A stretch of DNA of 9,029 bases from Anaerolineae bacterium. Its GTDB lineage: Bacteria > Chloroflexota > Anaerolineae > UBA4142. The notes below the pieces were generated by a model, which searched no databases, had not been told where the DNA came from, and saw nothing but the letters and a program-made list of their open reading frames with translations. Of this stretch, positions 1-5,189 are shown one piece after another. The first letter of the stretch is position 1, and the number at the start of each line of letters is the position of its first letter. The translations under genes and the position numbers were made by a program. Location: positions 1-9,029 of the forward strand of contig DAIDTM010000050.1 of NCBI GenBank assembly GCA_027457205.1. The letters run 5' to 3'.

Positions 1-574
1 GGAGCGTCTTGCCGTTGAATTTGCCAATGACCGTAACGAGGTTGGGACGCGCGACCCGGATCAACACTGTGTCGCCCTGGTGTGCGTTGGGTGGATCGAT
101 CACCAAGCCCGGCTTGACGACCGCTGCGCTGCGCGGAATCGTCAGCGCTTGTCCGATTGAAATCAGATCCGGGTTGGGAAGATCGTTGAGATCGGCAAGC
201 GCGCGCAGCGTGGTGCCGTACCGCAACGCGATGCGATAGAGCGAATCGCCGGTCTGGACGATGTAGAAAGCGTCGCCGGACGCCGCGGGCGCTGGCGCAG
301 CGGCGCTGCCAGCCGCGCCGGGCAGAACAAGTTTCTGCCCGACCTGAAGCATATCGCCGCTCAGTCCATTCAATTGCTTGAGTTGCGCGACGGTGGTGTG
401 GTAGCGCAGCGCGATAGAGAAGAGTGTGTCGCCGGCTTGGACAGTATAGCTGGGGGCGTCCGTGGGCGGCGCGGCGTTCGCGCGGCTGGGCGCGAAGCAG
501 AATGCGATCGCGCAGAGAGCCACCCATGCCGCTGCGCGCCCCGAGGTTGTCTTGAGACGATGGAGCAAACGCAT
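1..574 (-). CDS. Exported protein with two LysM domains, 5' part (C-terminus outside window)
   Basis: The first 191 residues are visible; the gene runs off the left edge. Residues 1-35 look like a secretion signal: basic N-terminus, hydrophobic stretch WVALCAIAFCFA, then a likely cleavage after ANA. Two LysM domains follow at about residues 43-85 (YTVQAGDTLFSIALRY) and 103-147 (YIVQTGDSLYRIALRYGTT), joined by an Ala/Pro/Gly linker. LysM domains bind N-acetylglucosamine polymers such as peptidoglycan, so the protein probably acts at the cell wall. From about residue 161 a new region begins (HQGDTVLIRV, then VIGKFNGKTL). It resembles the beta domain that precedes M23 metallopeptidase domains in LysM cell-wall hydrolases, but no catalytic part is in view, so a peptidase call is only a guess. 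The start at 574 was chosen because a purine-rich AAAGGGGAA lies about 11 bases upstream, with a promoter just beyond. It is divergent from the membrane protein/gyrB pair. Confidence 0.85.
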   Translation of the reverse strand, partial: MRLLHRLKTTSGRAAAWVALCAIAFCFAPSRANAAPPTDAPSYTVQAGDTLFSIALRYHTTVAQLKQLNGLSGDMLQVGQKLVLPGAAGSAAAPAPAASGDAFYIVQTGDSLYRIALRYGTTLRALADLNDLPNPDLISIGQALTIPRSAAVVKPGLVIDPPNAHQGDTVLIRVARPNLVTVIGKFNGKTL

Positions 575-605
575 CAAATTCTAAATTCCCCTTTCGTCGC
601 GGCGT

Positions 606-634
606 ATTATAACATTTTTCGCGGGTGAGGACAA
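606..634 (-). promoter_or_regulatory. Sigma-70-type promoter for the LysM gene
   Basis: On the minus strand a perfect -10 (TATAAT, 611-606) lies 17 bases after a -35-like TTGTCC (634-629, 4 of 6 to consensus). The predicted transcript starts near 599, giving a leader of about 25 bases before the ATG at 574. This is based on sequence match only. Confidence 0.6.
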
Positions 635-652
635 ACGCGCTTTGAAATATCC

Positions 653-719
653 GTCACAACGTGACATACGTGAGGCGGCATCGGCTGATAACCATCGAAT
701 TCATTCGATGGCTCAGCCG
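653..719. repeat. Two inverted repeats in the divergent spacer
   Basis: Between the divergent LysM and membrane-protein genes there are two symmetric elements. The first is GTCAC-AAC-GTGAC at 653-665, with ACGTGA also repeated directly at 659-664 and 668-673. The second is a larger inverted repeat at 682-719: outer arms CGGCTGA/TCAGCCG (682-688 and 713-719) and inner arms CCATCGAAT/ATTCGATGG (692-700 and 703-711), separated by a 3-base and a 1-base mismatch. No T-run follows on either strand, and no gene ends here, so it is not a terminator. It could be an operator or a copy of a dispersed palindromic repeat. Confidence 0.55.
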
Positions 720-745
720 TTTGGCGCAATTCGCCCCACACTCAT

Positions 746-773
746 TTGACCTGTCCGCGTGTTCTGATATAAT
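746..773 (+). promoter_or_regulatory. Sigma-70-type promoter for membrane protein-gyrB unit
   Basis: TTGACC (746-751) and a perfect TATAAT (768-773) are separated by 16 bases. The expected transcription start is around 779-782, which practically coincides with the ATG at 782. No Shine-Dalgarno sequence is visible before that ATG, so the mRNA is probably leaderless or nearly so. Confidence 0.65.
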
Positions 774-781
774 AGCGAACG

Positions 782-1783
782 ATGCAAAACATTGAGAAAA
801 AACCCCTGGGTGTGATCGACGCGCTGTCGAGTGGATTTGAATTGGTCGTTCGCCGGCCGTGGGTGCTCGTGCTCCCGATCATCTTCAACTTGTTCTTATG
901 GCTGGGTCCGCAGGTCACAGCGAAACCGATCTTCGATCAGGCGCTGACGATGCTCAACGCTTCCGTCGCCGCCACGCCTGGCATCTCGGCGGAAGCGCAA
1001 CAAGGATTGGACGCCACCAAGAGTATGCTGCAATCGATGGGCAGCAGTTTCAACGTCCTCGATGTCACGGCGACGTTCGCGCTCGGCGTGCCCGCGCTGC
1101 TGGGACTGGAGACGCTGTCGACGAGTGCGCCGCGCGCGCCGTGGTTCGTGGTGGGCGACCTCGGAACACTGCTGGCGCTGGCATTGCTCCTCGCGTTCGT
1201 CGGCGTCTTGATCGCCAGTCTGTACCTGGAGACGATCGCGCGCGCCGTCCGCCGCGATGAATCGCCGCGCGCGTTCGCGCCGCGCGTGCTGAAATCGTAC
1301 CTCAACACTGGCGCGCTGATGACGTTCGCCGTGTTTGGGCTAATCGTTCTGCTCAGCCCGTTCCTGATCGGCGCGACGCTGATCAGTCTGTTGAGCCAGA
1401 CGCTCGCCTCGTTCATTCTCATCGCCGGATCGATGCTCGTGCTCGCGGCGGTGCTCTATATGACGTTTGCGCTGCCGGCGATTTTCGTCAGCGGCGCGAA
1501 TCCGCTCCAAGCGATCTGGAACAGCATCACGATCTTCCGCTACAATTCTTGGTCGGCGATGGGGTTGGTGTTTTTGATTTATTTGATTCAAATGGGATTC
1601 TCGCTCGTGTGGCAGCAATTGCTCGTCGGCGTGTGGAGCGCGGTGATCATCGTCGCGGCGAATGCGTTTCTGGGCAGCGGAATGATCGCCGCGGCGATGC
1701 TGTACTATCACGACCGATTTACCTGGCTGACTCAGGTGCGCGAGCGCATCCGGCAGCAACAGCGTCCGGTGATAAAAGGTTAG
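782..1783 (+). CDS. Multi-pass membrane protein of unknown function
   Basis: This 333-residue protein is not one I can assign to a named family. A short hydrophilic N-terminus leads into a hydrophobic segment at about residues 26-45. Further likely membrane segments lie near 126-148, 177-203, 207-235, 257-280 and 283-310, with a possible weaker one near 95-110. A basic tail follows (TQVRERIRQQQRPVIKG). Residues 45-120 form a less hydrophobic loop, probably on one face of the membrane. The overall look is that of an uncharacterised integral membrane protein with no obvious transporter or catalytic motif. It stops 4 bases before the gyrB ATG, so the two are almost certainly co-transcribed and perhaps translationally coupled. 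The ATG at 782 sits directly behind a good promoter and lacks a ribosome binding site, which points to leaderless translation. Long antisense frames over it are GC-driven shadows. Confidence 0.8.
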   Translation: MQNIEKKPLGVIDALSSGFELVVRRPWVLVLPIIFNLFLWLGPQVTAKPIFDQALTMLNASVAATPGISAEAQQGLDATKSMLQSMGSSFNVLDVTATFALGVPALLGLETLSTSAPRAPWFVVGDLGTLLALALLLAFVGVLIASLYLETIARAVRRDESPRAFAPRVLKSYLNTGALMTFAVFGLIVLLSPFLIGATLISLLSQTLASFILIAGSMLVLAAVLYMTFALPAIFVSGANPLQAIWNSITIFRYNSWSAMGLVFLIYLIQMGFSLVWQQLLVGVWSAVIIVAANAFLGSGMIAAAMLYYHDRFTWLTQVRERIRQQQRPVIKG

Positions 1784-1787
1784 CTGA

Positions 1788-3731
1788 ATGGCAAACAAAC
1801 CAGCGCCCGATAACGGCGCGGAGAACGCGCCGGTCGAAATCTACGACGCGTCCAAGATTACCGTCCTCGAAGGACTGGAAGCGGTTCGCAAGCGTCCAGG
1901 GATGTACATCGGCTCGACCGATGTGCGCGGCTTGCACCACCTAGTTTTCGAAGTTGTCGACAACGCGATTGACGAGGCGCTCGCCGGCGCGTGCGACCAC
2001 ATCGACGTGACCATCGACAAAGACAATATCGTGACGGTGGTCGACAACGGTCGCGGCATTCCGGTGGATGTGCACAAGCAAACCGGCAAGTCCGCGCTCG
2101 AAGTCGTGATGACGAAATTGCACGCGGGCGCAAAATTCGGACAAGGTGGTTACAAGGTCGCGTCAGGTTTGCACGGTGTCGGTGTGAGCGCGGTCAACGC
2201 ACTGAGCGAATGGTTTGAGGCGACCGTGCGCCGCGATGGACAAATCTACCGCCAGAAATATGTGCGCGGCGTTCCCAAAACCGAAGTCAAAGTTGTCGGC
2301 AAATATCCAAAAGGTGAACGCTCCGGCCAGATTCAACGTTTCTATCCGGACAAGCAAATTTTCAAAGAGATCGATTACAAGTTCGACGTGCTCGCGCAGC
2401 GCTTCCGCGAGATGGCGTTCCTGACGCGCGGTTTGACGATTTCGTTTCGCGACGAGCGCGACGGGCGGGCGATGACGTTTTATTTCGAAGGCGGTATCAC
2501 CTCGTTCGTACGTTACCTCAACAAGAACCGCGGCGTCCTGCACGCGCCGTTCACCGTCGCGCGCGCGATCAACGGCTCGCAGATCGAAGCCGCGATCCAG
2601 TACACCGACGCGTACGGCGAATCGGTCTACACGTTCGCGAACAACATCAACACCGTCGACGGCGGCACGCACTTGACCGGCTTTCGCTCCGCGATCACGC
2701 GCACGCTGAACGATTACGCGCGCAAGAGCAACATCCTGAAAGAGAACGACCCCAATCTCACCGGCGACGACGTGCGCGAGGGACTCACCGCGATCGTGTC
2801 AGTGAAATTGGAAGAGCCGCAGTTCGAATCGCAGACCAAGGCGAAGCTCGGCAACGCCGAAGTCAAAACGCAAGTCGAGTCGGTCGTCACCGAATCGTTT
2901 AGCGGATTCCTGGAAGAGCATTCGCGCGAGGCGAAGGCGATCATCGACAAATGCCTTACGTCCGCGCGCGCGCGTGAAGCCGCGCGGCAGGCGCGCGACC
3001 TCGTCATTCGCAAGAGCGCGCTCGAATCGACGAGTCTGCCCGGCAAGCTCGCGGACTGTTCCGAAAAAGATTCCGAGCGCTCCGAGCTGTACATCGTGGA
3101 AGGCGACAGCGCGGGGGGCAGCGCGAAGCAAGGACGCGACCGCAAGTTTCAGGCGATCCTGCCGCTGCGCGGCAAAATTATGAACGTCGAAAAATCGCGG
3201 CTCGACAAGATGCTGCAAAACGAAGAGATTCGCGCGATGATCACCGCGATCGGCACCGGCGTCGGCGACGGGTTCGACCTCAGCAATTTGCGGTACGGGC
3301 GCGTGGTGATCATGACCGATGCGGACGTCGACGGCGCACACATTCGCACCCTGCTGCTCACTTTCTTCTTCCGCTATATGGAAGGATTGATCGAACACGG
3401 TCATCTCTACATCGCCCAGCCGCCGCTTTACAAGGTGAAAGCCGGCAAAACCGAAGAGTACATTTTTGACGACAAAGACCTGGAAGCGTTCAAGAAGAAA
3501 ATCAAGAGCGACAAGATCGACATTCAACGCTACAAGGGTCTCGGCGAAATGAACCCGGAGCAGCTCTGGGAGACGACAATGAATCCGGAGAATCGAACGA
3601 TGCTGCAAGTGGGACTGGAAGACGCGGCGGAAGCCGACCGCACGTTCGAGATGCTGATGGGCAGTGAGGTCGCGCCGCGCAAGCGGTTCATCCAGACGCA
3701 TGCGAAGAGCGTGAGGAATTTGGATGTGTGA
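1788..3731 (+). CDS. gyrB: DNA gyrase subunit B
   Basis: This is the ATPase subunit of gyrase (647 residues), which with GyrA forms the tetramer that introduces negative supercoils. The N-terminal GHKL ATPase has the start motif EGLEAVRKRPGMYIGS, the catalytic Glu at E55 and Asn at N59 (VVDNAIDEA), D86 in VDNGRGIP, and the glycine-rich lid GLHGVGVSAVNALS. The transducer domain follows, then the TOPRIM domain with EGDSAGGS (E438) and the metal-binding DAD of MTDADVDGAH (D511, D513). The C-terminus carries QRYKGLGEMNPEQLW. GyrB is favoured over ParE by the QGRDR sequence after EGDSAGGSAK (ParE usually has QAR). The length suits a GyrB without the enterobacterial insertion. The ATG at 1788 is preceded by AAAAGG, 8 bases upstream, inside the end of the membrane protein gene. 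Arg at the E. coli K447 position (LPLRGK) is common in other bacteria. A terminator lies just downstream. Confidence 0.97.
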   Translation: MANKPAPDNGAENAPVEIYDASKITVLEGLEAVRKRPGMYIGSTDVRGLHHLVFEVVDNAIDEALAGACDHIDVTIDKDNIVTVVDNGRGIPVDVHKQTGKSALEVVMTKLHAGAKFGQGGYKVASGLHGVGVSAVNALSEWFEATVRRDGQIYRQKYVRGVPKTEVKVVGKYPKGERSGQIQRFYPDKQIFKEIDYKFDVLAQRFREMAFLTRGLTISFRDERDGRAMTFYFEGGITSFVRYLNKNRGVLHAPFTVARAINGSQIEAAIQYTDAYGESVYTFANNINTVDGGTHLTGFRSAITRTLNDYARKSNILKENDPNLTGDDVREGLTAIVSVKLEEPQFESQTKAKLGNAEVKTQVESVVTESFSGFLEEHSREAKAIIDKCLTSARAREAARQARDLVIRKSALESTSLPGKLADCSEKDSERSELYIVEGDSAGGSAKQGRDRKFQAILPLRGKIMNVEKSRLDKMLQNEEIRAMITAIGTGVGDGFDLSNLRYGRVVIMTDADVDGAHIRTLLLTFFFRYMEGLIEHGHLYIAQPPLYKVKAGKTEEYIFDDKDLEAFKKKIKSDKIDIQRYKGLGEMNPEQLWETTMNPENRTMLQVGLEDAAEADRTFEMLMGSEVAPRKRFIQTHAKSVRNLDV

Positions 3732-3750
3732 TGATCGGTTGCAAAACGCA

Positions 3751-3788
3751 ACGGCAGTCCATTTCGAAATGGACTGCCGTTTTTTCTT
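3751..3788 (+). terminator. Rho-independent terminator after gyrB
   Basis: A perfect 30-base palindrome (3751-3780) with arms ACGGCAGTCCATTT and its complement is followed by six T residues (3780-3785). It begins 19 bases after the gyrB stop. A short A-rich stretch on its left (CAAAACGCA) could let it also stop minus-strand transcripts from the tRNA gene, though the T-run in that direction is poor. Confidence 0.93.
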
Positions 3789-3789
3789 G

Positions 3790-3860
3790 AGGCGCCGAGC
3801 GGATTCGGACCGCTGATCAGGGTTTTGCAGACCCTTGCCTTACCACTTGGCCACGGCGCC
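3790..3860 (-). tRNA. tRNA-Cys (GCA)
   Basis: The 71-base minus-strand cloverleaf starts at 3860. The acceptor stem is GGCGCCG/CGGCGCC, the D-arm GCC-AAGTGGTAA-GGC, and the anticodon arm AGGGT-CTGCAAA-ACCCT with anticodon GCA, which reads Cys codons. The variable loop is GATC and the T-arm AGCGG-TCCGAAT-CCGCT. The discriminator base is T (3790), as expected for tRNA-Cys. CCA is not encoded (CAA follows), so it must be added enzymatically. One oddity is the T-loop TCCGAAT where TTCGAAT is expected, which puts C at the normally invariant position 55. A strong promoter lies just upstream. Confidence 0.93.
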
Positions 3861-3870
3861 GGCGAACCAA

Positions 3871-3898
3871 AGTATACTTGATTTGGTCGGAGTGTCAA
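3871..3898 (-). promoter_or_regulatory. Promoter of tRNA-Cys
   Basis: On the minus strand a consensus TTGACA (3898-3893) and TATACT (3876-3871) are 16 bases apart. Transcription should begin around 3864, a few bases before the mature tRNA 5' end. The -35 lies only 8 bases after the LysR stop codon, so the tRNA also lies downstream of the LysR transcript, with no terminator seen between them. Confidence 0.75.
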
Positions 3899-3906
3899 AT
3901 CGAAAT

Positions 3907-4833
3907 TCACAAGCCGATCGCATTGGCAATCACCTGCCTGCCCTCTGGCGATTCGATGAATTCTCTGAACTTTAATTGCGCGCAGGTGCACGCGCGCATG
4001 CGATTACGCGCCAGGTAAATCTCGCGCCGCACCGACAGTCCCTCTACTGGAACTGCTTTGATCGTCCCCAGTTCCAACCCACGCCGCACCGCAACACGCG
4101 ATACAATCGAGATGCCGTGCCCGGCTTCTACCGCCGCTTCTACTGCCTCCACGCTGCCGAGTTCCATCGCGACGTGCAGGTCATCGGCGGATAGACTTTG
4201 CTCCGCCAGAGTTGCCGCGACCAACTGCCGCGTCGCCGCGCCGCCCTCGCGCAGAATCCACTCGGCGGTCCCCAGTTCCGCCGGCGCAATGCGCTCGCGG
4301 CTTGCCCACGGATGATGCGCGCCGACGATCAACACCAGCTCGTCGGTGAGCAGCGACCAACATTCCAATTCTTTGGCTTTGGAGCATAAACTCAGCACGC
4401 CAATGTGGATTTTTTTCTCGAGCAATCTTTCTTCGACGCTCTGACGGTCCATCACCTCGACCGAAAATTGAACTTCCGGATATTGTTTGCGGAACGCGCC
4501 GATGAGATGAGGCAAGATGTACTTGCCAGGGCTGGTGCTGCAGCCAATCACCACGTGCCCTTTCACCAAACCCTGCGACGCGCACATCGATTCTTCGATC
4601 CGCGAGGAGAGCTGGATCATCTCGCGCGCCATCGGAAGCAGATCGCGCCCAGCTTCCGTCAACACGATCCGTCGCCCGATGCGCTGAAAGAGCTGAACCT
4701 TCAATCGCTGCTCAAGCGCCTGAATCTGAAAACTGATTGCCGGCTGGCTCAAGTGCAGCTTGCGCGCCGCGGCGGAGAAATTTTCTTCCTCCGCTGCCAC
4801 CGCAAAGATCTGTAACTCATGGACTTCGACCAT
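3907..4833 (-). CDS. LysR-type transcriptional regulator, CysL/CysB-like
   Basis: The protein has 308 residues from the ATG at 4833. An N-terminal winged helix-turn-helix (helices at about residues 19-38, FSAAARKLHLSQPAISFQIQ) is followed by the typical linker helix and wing (RRIVLTEAGRDLL). From about residue 93 it has a periplasmic-binding-protein-like effector domain (VVIGCSTSPGKYILPHLIGAF), a style seen in CysL/CysB-related regulators of sulfur and anion metabolism. That substrate class is an inference. The start at 4833 is supported by GAGGAG (4846-4841) with 7-base spacing; an upstream in-frame ATG at 4875 lies inside the leader hairpin and has no such site. The gene is divergent from the oxidoreductase operon and is its likely regulator, with a LysR box in the shared spacer. 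Its leader contains a terminator-like hairpin. Members of this family are often found near selenium or sulfur metabolism genes (from memory), which would fit a selenoprotein neighbour. Confidence 0.92.
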   Translation of the reverse strand: MVEVHELQIFAVAAEEENFSAAARKLHLSQPAISFQIQALEQRLKVQLFQRIGRRIVLTEAGRDLLPMAREMIQLSSRIEESMCASQGLVKGHVVIGCSTSPGKYILPHLIGAFRKQYPEVQFSVEVMDRQSVEERLLEKKIHIGVLSLCSKAKELECWSLLTDELVLIVGAHHPWASRERIAPAELGTAEWILREGGAATRQLVAATLAEQSLSADDLHVAMELGSVEAVEAAVEAGHGISIVSRVAVRRGLELGTIKAVPVEGLSVRREIYLARNRMRACTCAQLKFREFIESPEGRQVIANAIGL

Positions 4834-4847
4834 CCTTAATCTCCTCG

Positions 4848-4892
4848 AAAACAAAAATGCCTCGCCGCGAACCATCTCGCTAGCGAGGCATT
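4848..4892 (-). terminator. Terminator-like hairpin (attenuator candidate) in LysR leader
   Basis: Read on the minus strand, AATGCCTCGC (4892-4883) pairs with GCGAGGCATT (4865-4856) across a 17-base loop, and TTTTTGTTTT follows (4857-4848). It ends just 2 bases before the GAGGAG ribosome binding site. A competing stem is possible between GAGGC (4901-4897) and the GCCTC of the 5' arm (4889-4885), which would block the terminator. No other minus-strand gene lies upstream to be terminated, so it is a leader element. Confidence 0.6.
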
Positions 4893-4920
4893 CGACGCCT
4901 CATAGAATTGTCTCTACTCG

Positions 4921-4949
4921 ATTCTATCGCGCGACACCCGAAATGTCAA
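4921..4949 (-). promoter_or_regulatory. Promoter of LysR gene
   Basis: On the minus strand a consensus TTGACA (4949-4944) and TAGAAT (4926-4921, 5 of 6) are 17 bases apart. The predicted start near 4914 gives a leader of about 80 bases that includes the hairpin at 4848-4892. Confidence 0.7.
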
Positions 4950-4993
4950 AAATTGGTTATGCTGGCTCGTCTCTTCATAAGCGCTCTTTGGGC

Positions 4994-5008
4994 ATGTTAA
5001 TCCAACAT
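4994..5008. promoter_or_regulatory. LysR-type operator (T-N11-A box)
   Basis: ATGTT-AATCC-AACAT is an interrupted palindrome containing the T-N11-A pattern recognised by LysR family regulators. Its centre (5001) is about 70 bases upstream of the predicted operon start (near 5071), the classic recognition-site position for LysR activators. It also lies about 87 bases upstream of the LysR gene's own predicted start. The likely binder is the adjacent LysR protein. Confidence 0.6.
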
Positions 5009-5035
5009 CCGTATAGATAAACGACGGAAAATCTA

Positions 5036-5064
5036 TTGACTTTATAAGCTGCGCGCGATATAGT
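5036..5064 (+). promoter_or_regulatory. Promoter of the oxidoreductase operon
   Basis: TTGACT (5036-5041) and TATAGT (5059-5064) are separated by 17 bases. The predicted start near 5071 leaves a leader of about 119 bases before the ATG at 5190. Confidence 0.65.
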
Positions 5065-5129
5065 GTTAGTGAAATATTCCACGAGCACGCGAAGCTGCTG
5101 TTCGTCTTTCGTTTGTTCCAAGGTTACGT

Positions 5130-5164
5130 TTGCCTCTCTCGCCAACGCGGGAGAGGCAATTTTT
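5130..5164 (+). terminator. Intrinsic terminator hairpin (attenuator candidate) in operon leader
   Basis: The arms TTGCCTCTC (5130-5138) and GAGAGGCAA (5151-5159) pair, and the stem continues inward for four more pairs (one of them T-G) to a CAAC tetraloop (5143-5146), giving 13 pairs in all. Five T residues follow (5160-5164). It lies between the only good promoter and the gene start, 25 bases before the ATG. If functional it must be conditional, since otherwise the operon would be silent. Confidence 0.7.
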
Positions 5165-5189
5165 GTAAGACATTTTTAGAAAGGTGCGT

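Larger units (their letters stand above)
4834..5189. other. Divergent regulatory spacer between LysR gene and oxidoreductase operon
   Basis: No credible gene was found in these 356 bases. From left to right they hold the LysR ribosome binding site, the LysR leader hairpin (4848-4892), the LysR promoter (4921-4949), a weak inverted repeat TTATG/CATAA (4957-4961 and 4976-4980), the LysR box (4994-5008), the operon promoter (5036-5064), a leader of about 119 bases with a terminator hairpin (5130-5164), and the operon ribosome binding site AGAAAGG (5178-5184). The middle is more AT-rich than the flanking genes, as expected for a control region. Confidence 0.8.

Noticed and set aside
4834..4875. 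LysR start at the upstream ATG (4875)
   Set aside because: It lies inside the leader hairpin, has no ribosome binding site, and adds residues (MVRGEAFLFSRRLR) not typical of LysR N-termini.
4848..4914. T-box riboswitch in the LysR leader
   Set aside because: TGGTTCGCGG only loosely resembles the T-box consensus TGGNACCGCG, the leader is too short for a specifier stem, and a LysR gene is not a usual target.
5071..5129. Molybdenum cofactor riboswitch in the operon leader
   Set aside because: The leader before the terminator is only about 59 bases, too short for the known Moco motif, and I see no matching conserved core.
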